Part shown: in pieces, positions 1 to 9,360 of the stretch
Layout: each line of letters opens with the position of its first letter
How positions within the stretch are numbered: position 1 is the first letter of the stretch
Origin: Echinostoma caproni
Taxonomy: Eukaryota; Platyhelminthes; Trematoda; Plagiorchiida; Echinostomatidae
Assembly (NCBI GenBank): GCA_900618425.1
Contig: UZAN01043982.1
Coordinates: 2,190 to 28,769 of the forward strand
DNA length: 26,580 nucleotides
Direction: 5' to 3'
Program-made: the position numbers and the translations under genes
The notes under the pieces: model-generated
Told to the model about the DNA's origin: nothing
The model's input: the letters and a program-made list of their open reading frames with translations, nothing else
Databases searched by the model: none

Positions 1-3000
1 GTGATTAAGGCCGACTCTAACGTCTGACAAAGCGGGCGACAAAAAAGCCTAACACAGACTTGTATACGTTTGTACGCCGTTGCGGTTGACAAACGGAAAT
101 CCGTTTTGATCTACGTTCTAACGCAGATGGTGCGAGATATCAGTCCGTATCTAACGAGAAGGCTTTTTCACGTGTTTATTTACGTTGAAAGACAGAGAGA
201 AAGCTCAAGTTAAGTCAATACAGTCGGGAAAATATCGTTGGTGTTCGGAAGATCATAACTATATTTGCTTACGGTAAACTGGACAGTACTGGGCCAAGAT
301 GAGAGGATATGAAAATGAAGGCCACATAAAAGAAGTAAGAAGCCTAAGGCATGACGTAAAATACTTCAGTATCTGACCGAAATCGCTCAAATATCTATCA
401 AACGTTTCCTGATCGCGATATAGGTATAAAGTGTAGTCGTTAGAATGTTCACTGATAAAGGAAAGGCTATTCTCGCGGTGGTGGTGGGATTCTGCAGGGA
501 TTTAGAATTCCTAGTTGGAAAAGTATTTTATTTGGGCAATGATTCTGCACCGTTCCCTACCACCCCCCTGCCGCCTCCAATCAATGTACACCTCGAACTA
601 CGACGGACATCATTGCAAGAGGTAAAGAGTCATTTTTGTTCAACAAGACGTTCGTTGTGAACCTAACGCCACACAAAAGTGAACTCAGATGTCCAACCTT
701 TGCACCCGGTGCCCCTTTCAGTAATATTGTGAATAACGATGTGAGTAAATAAAACATGTCCGAAACGAAAAGTAGTAATATGTACATATAAGAAGAGTAA
801 TAACATAAAAATCAAAGAAAATTCGTTTACTGCTTCCAAAACAAGTGGTCCTGTCATATTGCTGTGAAGTGAACAGTGATTGCTTACTTTTAATGGGGAT
901 GCAGATCAAGGCGAGAGTCTATTTTTTCCTCGGGCACACTTCCTGTCTAGCATTATTGAGTCTTGTTTAACTGCTTTATTAATGTTTCTCTCTGCTCAAT
1001 TTTGAATGGGATTACTTCAGAATGAGACTGCTTATGCGTGGAGATAACAACTGTGTGTATAGATTACGTGTACAACGGTAATTTTAAATGGCAAACAGTT
1101 TTCACACGTTATGAAAGACAGATGATTTTGCTGAAAGTGGATTACAAAATTAGGAAATATACAAAAACAATAATAGGCACCAGCTGGAGAGATCATTGTG
1201 TTCGCAGATGTGGGATATCTTCATGCAGTTCCTGTGGTTCTTCCTTTGTGAGTGAATATTGCACTACATCCAGTGAGAAATGCACGATGCATTCTCTTGC
1301 CCAGTCAGATGGGCTCATTTCACGCCCGCCACCGATCAATATTTCAACCTAAAACGCGGTTGCATCGCACGCAGACACATCTTGGTAACAAAGTAACTCT
1401 CACGGAATGATGGTCAAAATATTCATTTTTCCTCATAGTTCAATTGATTGTGAAAATAGAAAAATGGTTGTCAACCGAATTTCAATTTGGTCAGTTTAAA
1501 AGACCATTCATAATGTGACGGAATGGAAACAAAAGAAAGCAATTCTGACACTCACGTATTTTTTTATTGTCCCTGTAAACTAGTATGCATGAATAATACG
1601 AAAAAATCATATTTTTCCTACTGAGGTCTTCGGGATACCACAAAACACGGAAATCTACCCGTGCAGAAACTAACGTAAGCAGTACGCACCAATCACATTC
1701 AAATTTCGCCAACATAGTAAACACCGTTCAATATCTTCAATCCGTAGAGGATTATATGCTTACGAAACTCGTAGTTGTAGCATTGCCATTTGGAAAGTAG
1801 TGAGGTTCATATGAAATGCTCACAAACCATCATCGCACGTGTGTTCTCAATCGGCATTTCAGTTAAGTTGCTCTAGCGTTACACGATTGAAGCACTTTTC
1901 ACTCAGAGTTTCACCGGAACACAAAACTGTATCCGTGGGAAATGAACCTTATCAAACTGTCTTCAGTACCCATCCCGCATAACCGACCCAACTCTATGTG
2001 CACCTCTTCCTCAAGCGATGAGAAATGCCTGAATGAATATGAAAGGTAAGAGGAGGAGGAAGATGGGACTCTTAACCGGTAAAATAATAACACACTCAAT
2101 CNCCTCCCTCTCACTATCACGGATGCATGTTGGTATGCTGGTGAGAGCGACAGAGATTTAATAATGCCTGCTCCACACTGCTAACTCGTTATACCAAAAC
2201 AGCACTCATATTTGTTCGGCCACATTATCCGGACACTTAATTCCATACCCGATCTCCTACATCCCCATTTCGATCACCACTAGGTCCGATGTGGTTGAAC
2301 AAGCGGGATATATGTCCTGTAGGCNCAACCGAACTGCTGGAAAATTATTTGATAGACAAAACCCTTCACTGTTGGCTGCATTCTCACTTGACCCGGTATC
2401 TAATGTAGACTGAAACTGCACAGCTAGAACATGACAGCAATATTTCAGATGAGCACAATAGAGGGAACGGTTGCGCATGCGCAGAACGCAATAAAAAATC
2501 AGAATGATGTAAAATTCACCCCATCTATTTCCCGAGCAGCGCATCTGCTTTCATTATTTTCTAACTCACAAAAAAGCGGTATTCGTTTGGACAAAACCTT
2601 ATTAAGGGTAACCATTCCCTGGCAAAATATGTATTTGCAACAAAAGAGTAAAATTCTCCGACTCCTTTAATTTTGTATGCGGAATGAACAGCCATCACGT
2701 CTCCGTGGTGTGGTCTTCAGAATATTGCCCATTAGGTTTGGGAATTTCATTTGCTTCCTTGTGAGGTTTGTGCCCCGGGCATGTTGTGCCGTTGAAACAG
2801 CAGATCAAATTCACTTGGATTTGAAATGTGCTTGATGGCATCCAATTCATGTATTCGTGTTTCCTTTTCAGTGCTAGGTTGTGGTTTGTTCCAACCCAAC
2901 CTGAGATTGGTGGTGCGGCTTTGCAATGACGATGTTAGAGTGGTTTATCCATTGTGAACTGCATCGCTTGATTTCATTTTTTATTCCTGTCTGTCTAACC

Positions 3001-3634
3001 TACTAATTGATGGCATTAGGGGTTTCATCGAGAGCAGCTGACCGGTTGATTTAGACGTTGAATCAAAGAACATCGCGAATCGCGCATGGAAAAATGGAAT
3101 AAGCGGGTTACCAATAACTAGGTAGCTAAGGTGTTCTTTCTAGGGTTTCTGTGAGAAATGAGGTACCACAGCGAATTTGAAAGAATTGGCTTTCCTGGTT
3201 TGAGAACTAACTGCGCAGGCCTCTACCACGCACTATACTTGCTTACACGTGGGGAACAATAGATGAGGTAGAAACAACGGATGAAGTTGAACAAACAGAA
3301 ATCGCGTGCAGTGGATGTCTCACTTCTTCCGAGCTTTCATTCAAAACATGCACCTTAAGAGAATGTTCTTATTCCTGATCCGGTCGGGATATGTTATTGA
3401 ATTGGTTTGTCTAGTCACCTTGGCCACTCTGATGCCCTGAAAGGTTTAGTCTTTCATCTTTCACTCAAAGCAAACCAACAAAACAGTTTCACACTTACAT
3501 GTTCGACATCCCTGTGAGTTTAGCAGCAATCAGTGATGACGCTTATAGTGTACCTCCATTTGCAGTTAGATTTGCGTATATGTTTCGTCGGAGAAGAATG
3601 GTTGGGAATAATCATAAAATGCGACTCTCTTTCN

Positions 3635-3640
<6 letters not shown>
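1..3640. other. Unassigned region, no recognisable gene
   Basis: I read both strands here and found no recognisable protein domain, RNA gene or repeat copy. Open frames are all about 100 codons or shorter and lack family motifs. The longest, at 1038-1352 (+), is Cys- and Ser-rich near its middle, but I see no convincing splice pair around it. Single N calls fall at 2102, 2325 and 3634. The stretch could be intronic or intergenic; the sequence does not decide. Confidence 0.5.
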
Positions 3641-3670
<30 letters not shown>

Positions 3671-3698
3671 ATACACACACATACACACACACACACAT
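3641..3698. repeat. (CA)n microsatellite with CATA interruptions
   Basis: A nearly pure CA dinucleotide tract interrupted several times by CATACA. It generates His/Thr-rich and Cys/Val-rich open frames on both strands that should not be read as proteins. An N at 3634 sits at its left edge, as often happens where assembly or base calling stumbles on a simple repeat. Confidence 0.95.
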
Positions 3699-4165
3699 CA
3701 ACCAGGACGGAGAGTGCGATCCTTTCAAAACTGATGCTCATCTCCGAGTAACACATTTCATATGCTCAAGTTTTCGTCTTCTATGAAGACGGAAAATAGG
3801 ACTATGGTAGTATCTAACCACCATATTAGCCAACAATTTTATTCTCATCAATTTAGAAAGCGGAGCATTTAAATTTCCAATTAAAGGTGGCAACATGAAA
3901 CATTCAGAATCATCTTTTGCGGATCAGCATCAACGCAGTTTGACTCTCCCTTGTTCAAATCTCACAATTGCGAATTCAGAAAACACACCACTTTCAAACG
4001 GACCAGAGCAGTGACCTTCAATCGATTGCCATTGATGAATATAAAGGCATATACACGCATCATAAATATTTTCCGATCTGCCGCAGAGGTCAGTTGAACC
4101 TCGCCGGTGAGAGTCAATTTCAACTATATTCCGTCCTCGTAGCTCGGGTGACCTGAATGACATTT
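3699..4165. other. Unassigned region
   Basis: No gene or repeat recognised. An ORF on the minus strand (3930-4229) begins inside the palindromic repeat to its right and runs out of it; its repeat-derived first third argues against it being a host exon. Confidence 0.4.
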
Positions 4166-4443
4166 CGCCCGTTCGCCGAGCTGGGCAATTTGTTTTCAAA
4201 CGTTTCACCACCAGCCGACGTGAAATCATCAGTGCTTATGAAGTGTCAGTGTTCTGCTTGTATCCGTTCGTTTATCTATGTGTTCTTCTTCACCGAGAAC
4301 ATGTGACAAAAGTAGTCGGTGGAGGAGAACAAATAGATAAACGAACGGATACAAGCAAAGCACTGCCACTTCACAAGTACTGATGATGTCAATTCGGCTG
4401 GTGATGATGATGAAAGCAAATTGCTAAGTTCGCCGAACAGGCG
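4166..4443. repeat. Large imperfect palindrome: two head-to-head copies of a PLE-associated repeat
   Basis: The left arm (4166-4298) and right arm (4313-4443) are reverse complements of each other at roughly four bases in five, with a short asymmetric centre around 4299-4312. Shared blocks include TATCCGTTCGTTTATCTAT on the left and its reverse complement on the right, and ATCATCAGT with its complement. A third copy lies at 6728-6866, just past the end of the Penelope-like endonuclease on the minus strand. I infer that the repeat is a 3' flank or terminal segment of that retroelement, and that the palindrome arose from two such ends joined head to head. Confidence 0.75.
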
Positions 4444-6727
4444 AAATGAAATTAAATTCTCTCTCTTTTGATCGTCCTCAAGCCAACATGTTATTGGTGA
4501 TCCTGTCAAGGAGGTTTCCGCTTGCACCTGTCGAATGACCGTATGATTGCGTAACTCTGCATGTTTGACTGTTATGTCGTAAATGTCTTCGGTGAAGTGC
4601 AAAGCGTGAAATTCTGAAAGAATGGAAGATAAACGGTTTGATTACATGAACACGCATCAGTTGGCCATGATCATTTGATCCCTCGGTGGGAAATGCTTTG
4701 GAGACCGGCCGTTCTTTATTCCAAATACCGATAGCAGTAAAATATTAACTTTATCGAGAAGGGAACACGAAACTAAAGAGGATGACGCAATTGAACGCGC
4801 TACTTCCGTTTGCGCTCTACTACTCATTCTCATCAGTGACACAATGACGACACAATGTCCATAGCCTACCCCTGTGGGCAAATGAAATAGGCATTTTTGT
4901 TTTTGAAATGGATTTGCTTCACTGACAAATGAGAACGAATTAATGCGAAATTTCACTCCGTCACTTCAAGTGGGGATGGAACGGGTGGGGTGAATTGTTT
5001 GGGACCGGATATTTTGCCGAGGCAAACATAGGCGACGAATGATCGGCCAGGGGAATGATTTTGTGCTACGAGAAATGCATGCTGTAAGATAGTGGTAAAT
5101 AATCAATCATAGTAGGATCGAGAACAGTATTCAGTACAGTTACGCGATTCTGGCAGACTTGATAAAGCGAACTGGGTATCAGCATGGGGGTGTTTCCAAT
5201 TGGAACTGGACACTTGATGACACGATTCTGTGACTGAATTCTATTCATCTCCTGTGTTTAAACAAGGATTGCTCTAAACATACTAGCATTTTGGCATCAA
5301 ATTACACTACTGGTTTGCTACCAAAACCCCAGCAGTGCCCCTGGTCGTTAGTGTACTGGAATGAAAAGATATCACTACATACTGTCCTTAAGCTACTGGA
5401 CAACACGGTAGCATGCAAGAATAGACCAAACGGAACCCACGTGGAATGACAAAATAGAGTACGAGAACAAGTTGCAGAAAGGCGAGGAGTATTCTAGCGA
5501 TGAGCAGTGCACAAAAAACCCACAGTGCAATCCCAACGGTGAACCTGTACCAACGGATTGTCGTCTCCGTTTATCGCCAATTCAACTTCTCAACATTGGG
5601 AATGGGCTATCGGAATGATTGTGAACAGGTTTGAATATGACATAAAAACCGAGTAAATGAGTGAATGCTAGTTATGCAGTGTGTGAGAATAGATTCTATA
5701 GACATTCCGTGATCCACCAGCATCCATACATGCAAAAAGTCGAGGAGTTAACAATTATGAGGGGTACGCAGGCAAGAACTCGAGTTGCACATTCCATCGG
5801 GGAGAAGGTCATGTGAGCGTGTTGCGTGTTGCGTGTTGTCCTCTTTACAATCACAACTGTTGGCCAACAGAATAGATGCGACCCAATTACACGTTGAGAA
5901 AACGCGGTTCCCGTCAGTGGGAAGAAAGGAAGTGATCAGACCTCGTAAACATTGTTAGGATGAAAAAAAGTGATAAACAGTTTCATCACAAATGCATCCA
6001 CAGTGTTGCGGGACNCGGGACTTTTCCGCTTTGTTCGTTCAGCAATATTATATTGGAAACGGACAGTCAGGAACACTATAGAGTGAAGACATTTAATCAT
6101 TTCCCATGAACCACGGGAAAAGCAAACAAAATTCACAATGCGTGACCGAGCAACGTGAGGATGACATGGGGGAAAATCACTGAATGGACAAACTAGGATT
6201 TCACGAAAGTCTTGTTTAATCAAAATTCAAATGAGCGGATGATACTCCGATGAATGAGAACACTGGTGAGCGAACAAGCTTGTTTTCGGTGCTACATCAG
6301 TTGAATAAGTGCAGCATATATTTATTAATTAGAAACTCAACAAGTGCTTAGTAAGAAAATGGGCAATTTTGATAATTCGTATGCATAGTCTTGGTNTCTT
6401 GGTGTGCGCAGAAAGTGGATGAGAGGAGCGGTCATTGTGAACGACTGAGTGGGTCAATGAATGAGAACGGAAGTTGCATCACTGGATTGTACTCGGATAG
6501 CCTATCTTGTTAAAAGCTGTTTCTGGGTGCAGAGGGATGAGGATTGTGCAGTCGGAATGTTACAAAAATTTCGACTAAATTTCACAGCTTCAATCCTATG
6601 CCCTCCGGTTTTGTCGTAATTAGAATTACACACCAGCTGACATTATTTCTGCACCCACAAAGGATTCGTTGAAGCAGAGACAGGATAAAACAAAGTCGTA
6701 AATTTCAACAGATATTCGATTTCGCCT
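4444..6727. other. Unassigned region
   Basis: No domain, RNA gene or repeat family recognised on either strand. Frames of 60-108 codons occur but carry no motifs. A short GTGTTGC tandem near 5819-5838 is the only local repetition I noticed. N calls fall at 6015 and 6396. Confidence 0.45.
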
Positions 6728-6866
6728 TTTCACCGAGCTTGGCAATTTGTTTGTGAACGTTTCATCAGCAGCCGAGGTGATATCATCAGTACTTGTGAAG
6801 TAGCAGTGTTCTGCTGATATCCATTCGTTTGTATATATGTTTTCCTCCACCGACTATTATTGTCGC
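6728..6866 (-). repeat. Third copy of the palindrome repeat, flanking the PLE endonuclease
   Basis: This segment matches the left arm of the palindrome at 4166-4298 in the same plus-strand orientation (shared blocks GGCAATTTGTTT, ATCATCAGT and TTCTGCT), with scattered substitutions. On the minus strand it begins about 40 nt after the end of the endonuclease frame at 6903, which is where a Penelope-like 3' untranslated or terminal region would lie. Assigning it to the retroelement rests on adjacency only. Confidence 0.6.
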
Positions 6867-6902
6867 TTCTTCTCACTCTGTTCGACTCGGTCTGCCGTTA
6901 AA

Positions 6903-7670
6903 CTAGTGCGCCGGAGTGAGGATGTAATGGGTTTGTCCTTTCGTTCTGATTGCGGTTGCGTTCCGTTCCGTTCTCATGGCGTGAACATTTTGTTGCGTCG
7001 TTTGATCCTTGAGTTGCTTTGGCGTGTACATGTGATCCAGTTTGATGTGCCTGTTTATTGAGTTGATTGAAGGTTGCCATATATCGAAAAATTCTCGGGC
7101 TTGTTTTGACCAGGCTTGGTCCATAATTTTGACCGATTCGAAGTCGAACTGATGTCCTTCTTGATCTTCATGTAGGGAAATCAACGATAGTGGGTCATGT
7201 CTCCTGATTGCCGATTAGTGTTCACGGATCCTTGTTGACGGTTTTCTTCCAGTTTATCCGATATAATATTTGGGGCGATTCGTGCAGTTTCTTTTGTAGA
7301 TAACACTGCTCCCGTCCTTCTCCATGGTTCGCTCCTTTGATTTCGACAAAAGTTTCCTTAGACAGGCAGTCGGATTGTGGAAACTTGTATTCCATATGAT
7401 TTCAGCAATCTGGCTGTCATTTTCGAAATATCTTTGATGTACTGCAGTGTGGTTCTTGTTCCCAATTATTTGTCTGTTGTTTCTTTCTTTCTTTGAGTCA
7501 GTCTTTTGATGCAGTTATGGGTGTAGCCATTGCGAGCAAATACTCCGAGGAGGTATCTTTCTTCTTCGGTATGTCGGTGCTACAGTGCGTTTGGATTCTT
7601 CCGAACAAGGTTCTAACACAGCATCTTTTGTAACTGTGTGGATGATTACCTTTGAAATTGAACCAAATCC
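6903..7670 (-). pseudogene. Penelope-like element fragment: linker plus GIY-YIG endonuclease, broken
   Basis: The product would be the C-terminal part of a Penelope-like polyprotein: a linker followed by a GIY-YIG nuclease that nicks target DNA for retrotransposition. Reading down the minus strand from about 7670, the frame gives NHPHSYKRCCVRTLFGR, the basic segment that follows the reverse transcriptase thumb in these elements, then EYLL...NGY...IKR in shifting frames. The nuclease motifs follow: SSVIYKRNC (the GIY position), KYYIG (YIG) and STRIREH with the conserved Arg. The tail at 6903-7184 has EGHQFDFESVKIMDQAWSKQ and INRHIKLD, typical of the region after the nuclease. Stops at 7254-7256 (just after YYIG) and 7215-7217, and at least two frameshifts between 7380 and 7520, make it dead. 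Its N-terminal motif duplicates one in the neighbouring RT fragment, so the two are probably different insertions. Confidence 0.85.
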
Positions 7671-7838
7671 TACATTACCCACATGAAACAAGTAGTCAGG
7701 TTGTGAATGTTTCCAACCGAGTCATAACCCCGGAGGCTATTGCTGAGATGAGTGAGGTCTGTGGCCCGCAACAAGCTCGCGTAGATGGGTTGTACTATAT
7801 CGTGCAAATGGAAAATGAAAAGCAACCTGCGCAGCTGC

Positions 7839-7900
7839 TTAGTGGTCCGGTGGGTAGTACGCTTGCGCTATCCCCACGAGGTCCCGGGTTCGATCCCCGG
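7839..7900 (+). promoter_or_regulatory. Internal Pol III promoter (A and B boxes) of the SINE
   Basis: The B box GGGTTCGATCCC sits in a perfect T-arm: CCGGG (7884-7888), loop TTCGATC (7889-7895), CCCGG (7896-7900). An A-box-like TTAGTGGTCCGGTGG begins at 7839. The spacing suits a type 2 internal promoter. Flanking bases do not form an acceptor stem, so this is a tRNA-like head and not a tRNA gene. Confidence 0.75.
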
Positions 7901-7917
7901 TTGGGTCGATGGATTCA

Positions 7918-7960
7918 CGCTGCTGATCAGACCCAACCAGATCGAGACAACTGTCCGGTG
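7918..7960 (+). ncRNA. Degenerate hammerhead ribozyme (SINE copy 1)
   Basis: The layout follows the short-stem-III hammerhead: stem I CGCTG (7918-7922) with CGGTG (7956-7960), including two wobble pairs; core box CTGATCA (7923-7929); a weakened stem II; GAGA (7944-7947); two-base stem III around an AACT loop; and cleavage triplet GTC (7953-7955). Two invariant positions are lost: the core G at position 8 is C (7928), and A14 of the GAAA box is G (7946). Both are known to be essential, so self-cleavage is not expected. Its identity rests on the match to better-kept copies at 17740 and 21820. Confidence 0.65.
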
Positions 7961-7973
7961 CTTTCTTTTCAGT

Positions 7974-8690
7974 TCACGCTTCATTTACTATTTGCACGAC
8001 GAATTCACCTTTTATGGTGTCTCCAGCGCATATTTTCACCGCCCTGTTTACCAAACACATAATAAGATTTCTTCTTCGTTTGAGTGGCACGAAGCTTTTT
8101 AACTGGAGATACTGGCCACTCCAAGTCGGTTTCCTATAAAGAAGTTTCTGAATAGAACTAAAGGTGAGGCACTTTTTCCAGATGTCGAGAAAACCAATCG
8201 CGTCATTAAGCTCTTCTTCCAATGTGAACTTGATGTTGGGATGAACGGAATTAAATATCCTGAGCAAGTTGGGCACCTTGACTTTACTGTCTACAAAACA
8301 TAATATGTCATCGACATCGTCCGTACAGCTTGCATCGCTTAATCGTAGACTTCTAAACAACATTTTCTAGCTTAGACATGAATAAATCCGTAAATAGAGG
8401 ATTGAGCGGGATCCCATTGTGACTTCATCCTTTTGGCAATAGATTTCTTCATTGAACTTAAACTGTACGTTTTGTGTGCACATGTACAACAGCTGTTTCA
8501 AGTCATCCAGTGATATTGTAATTTCGATTCTGTTTTCATGTATTTGGTCAAATAAATATTCAATGATCTCTGCAATAGGAACACTAGTGAAAAAGCCAGC
8601 TAACGTCCTTGGATATTATTCGTTGGCCATCCACATTTACGCTTCTGATTACATCTATCAAGGCTGATACCGGTCAATTGAGTTACTAGT
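7974..8690 (-). pseudogene. Penelope-like element fragment: reverse transcriptase core, broken
   Basis: Reverse transcriptase of a Penelope-like retroelement, which would copy element RNA at a nicked target. Down the minus strand the pieces are: DVSW followed by LFTSVPIAEII in a shifted frame (motif A, catalytic Asp near 8605); LKQLLYMCTQNVQFKFNEE and IYCQKDEVTMGS (8440-8405, the Q-DG-AMGS motif); then in other frames PLNPLFTDLFMSKLE. A 129-codon open stretch (8363-7974) has DDVDDILCF, where the usual YVDD has lost its Tyr but keeps both Asp, then VHPNIKFTLEEELND and GFLDIW, RKPTWSGQYLQLKSFVPLK and NLIMCLVNRAVKIC (thumb). Frameshifts near 8590, 8407 and 8365 break it. It ends abruptly near 7974, next to the SINE. 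Confidence 0.88.
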
Positions 8691-9020
8691 GGTTCCGTTT
8701 ACCACACGTCACAATGCCCGCTGCGGACATTTGTGGAATGTTTTCGCATAGATGAAAACCCATCACGTGCAAAAGACTCTCCGTTGTTCATCTCCTTTGT
8801 TGAGGCAGTGTTCATCCACTGACAGTTAACCACTCCTCAGTTTGGACTTTCTTGAAGAAGCGTCTGGTACCCTTCAGCTTAGATAGCCGTTGACTTCAAT
8901 TAACCTACCACCTCCAACGATGTGGTATTCTGATCGGACCTGGTAGAATAAATCTCACCCTGACCTGACAACCACCTCAGAGTTTGTCGTTATTTTAAAT
9001 TGAAGAGTGCCCGGAGCAGC
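8691..9020. other. Unassigned, possibly the 5' part of the PLE
   Basis: Upstream of the RT fragment on the minus strand this stretch should encode the N-terminal PLE region if the element were complete, but I find no clear motif. It runs up to the edge of the inverted-repeat arm. Confidence 0.3.
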
Positions 9021-9139
9021 GTTTTGTGGTGCATTATATCATCTCCGCGTTTGTTCTCATAGCCATTATGATTACCACGACGACCAGCATCATCAGCGTA
9101 ACCACCAAAACCATTCATAACATTTGTATTATTATGTAT

Positions 9140-9360
9140 GCATTTGCATGAGAAAAACTAGCGTCGCCAAATCAACCTGGTTCACTTTGCTGATTGGTGT
9201 GGTGGAGTTCGTTTTGTACAGATTGAATGAAGTGTGATTGAAAAAAACTGGGGAGCACTGAACACAATATTGGACCTGATTTGGTATCATCACCATCAGT
9301 GAGATTCCATCGAACCAACTCCGGGAACTCACTGGTTGAGACCAACTGGCAGCTAGATCG
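9140..9360 (-). mobile_element. tRNA-derived SINE relic in the left arm
   Basis: Read on the minus strand, a tRNA-like head begins near 9360 with a B-box-like GTTGGTTCGATGGAATC. It is followed by a hammerhead relic (9303-9252), a tail containing CTTCATTCAATCTGTAC, and an AT-rich end with ACATAATAATAC. The tail matches the SINE at 7820-7998 and the relic in the opposite arm. Head and core are heavily mutated, so it is an old copy. Confidence 0.6.
9252..9303 (-). ncRNA. Strongly decayed hammerhead ribozyme (SINE copy 2)
   Basis: Aligned to the better copies, the minus strand keeps stem I CACTG (9301-9297) with CAGTG (9260-9256), a stem II core resembling CCAAATCAGG, and a degraded GAAA box. 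The conserved CTGANGA box is scrambled with insertions, so activity is not expected. I call it only because it lies between a tRNA-like head and the family tail, as in copy 1. Confidence 0.45.

Larger units (their letters stand above)
7820..7998 (+). mobile_element. tRNA-derived SINE with decayed hammerhead ribozyme
   Basis: A short non-autonomous retroposon. The head (about 7831-7905) folds partly like a tRNA with RNA polymerase III promoter boxes, followed at once by a hammerhead-like segment (7918-7960) and a tail beginning TTTTCAGTTCACGCTTCAT. The same tail occurs at about 14935-14960 and, inverted, around 9220. The order tRNA head then hammerhead is that described for Sm-alpha elements of schistosomes. 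It lies between two minus-strand PLE fragments, in opposite orientation. A matching inverted motif, TCGTGCAAAT at 7799 and its complement near 7982-7991, brackets the element; I cannot tell whether this is a terminal repeat or chance. The exact 5' end is uncertain, and 7671-7819 has no assignment. Confidence 0.75.

Noticed and set aside
3499..3786. Open frames through the CA repeat giving His/Thr and Cys/Val runs on both strands
   Set aside because: They exist only because a dinucleotide repeat has no stop codons; no coding evidence outside it.
7831..7905. Functional tRNA gene
   Set aside because: T-arm and B box are perfect, but there is no acceptor stem pairing and the sequence runs on into a hammerhead and SINE tail.
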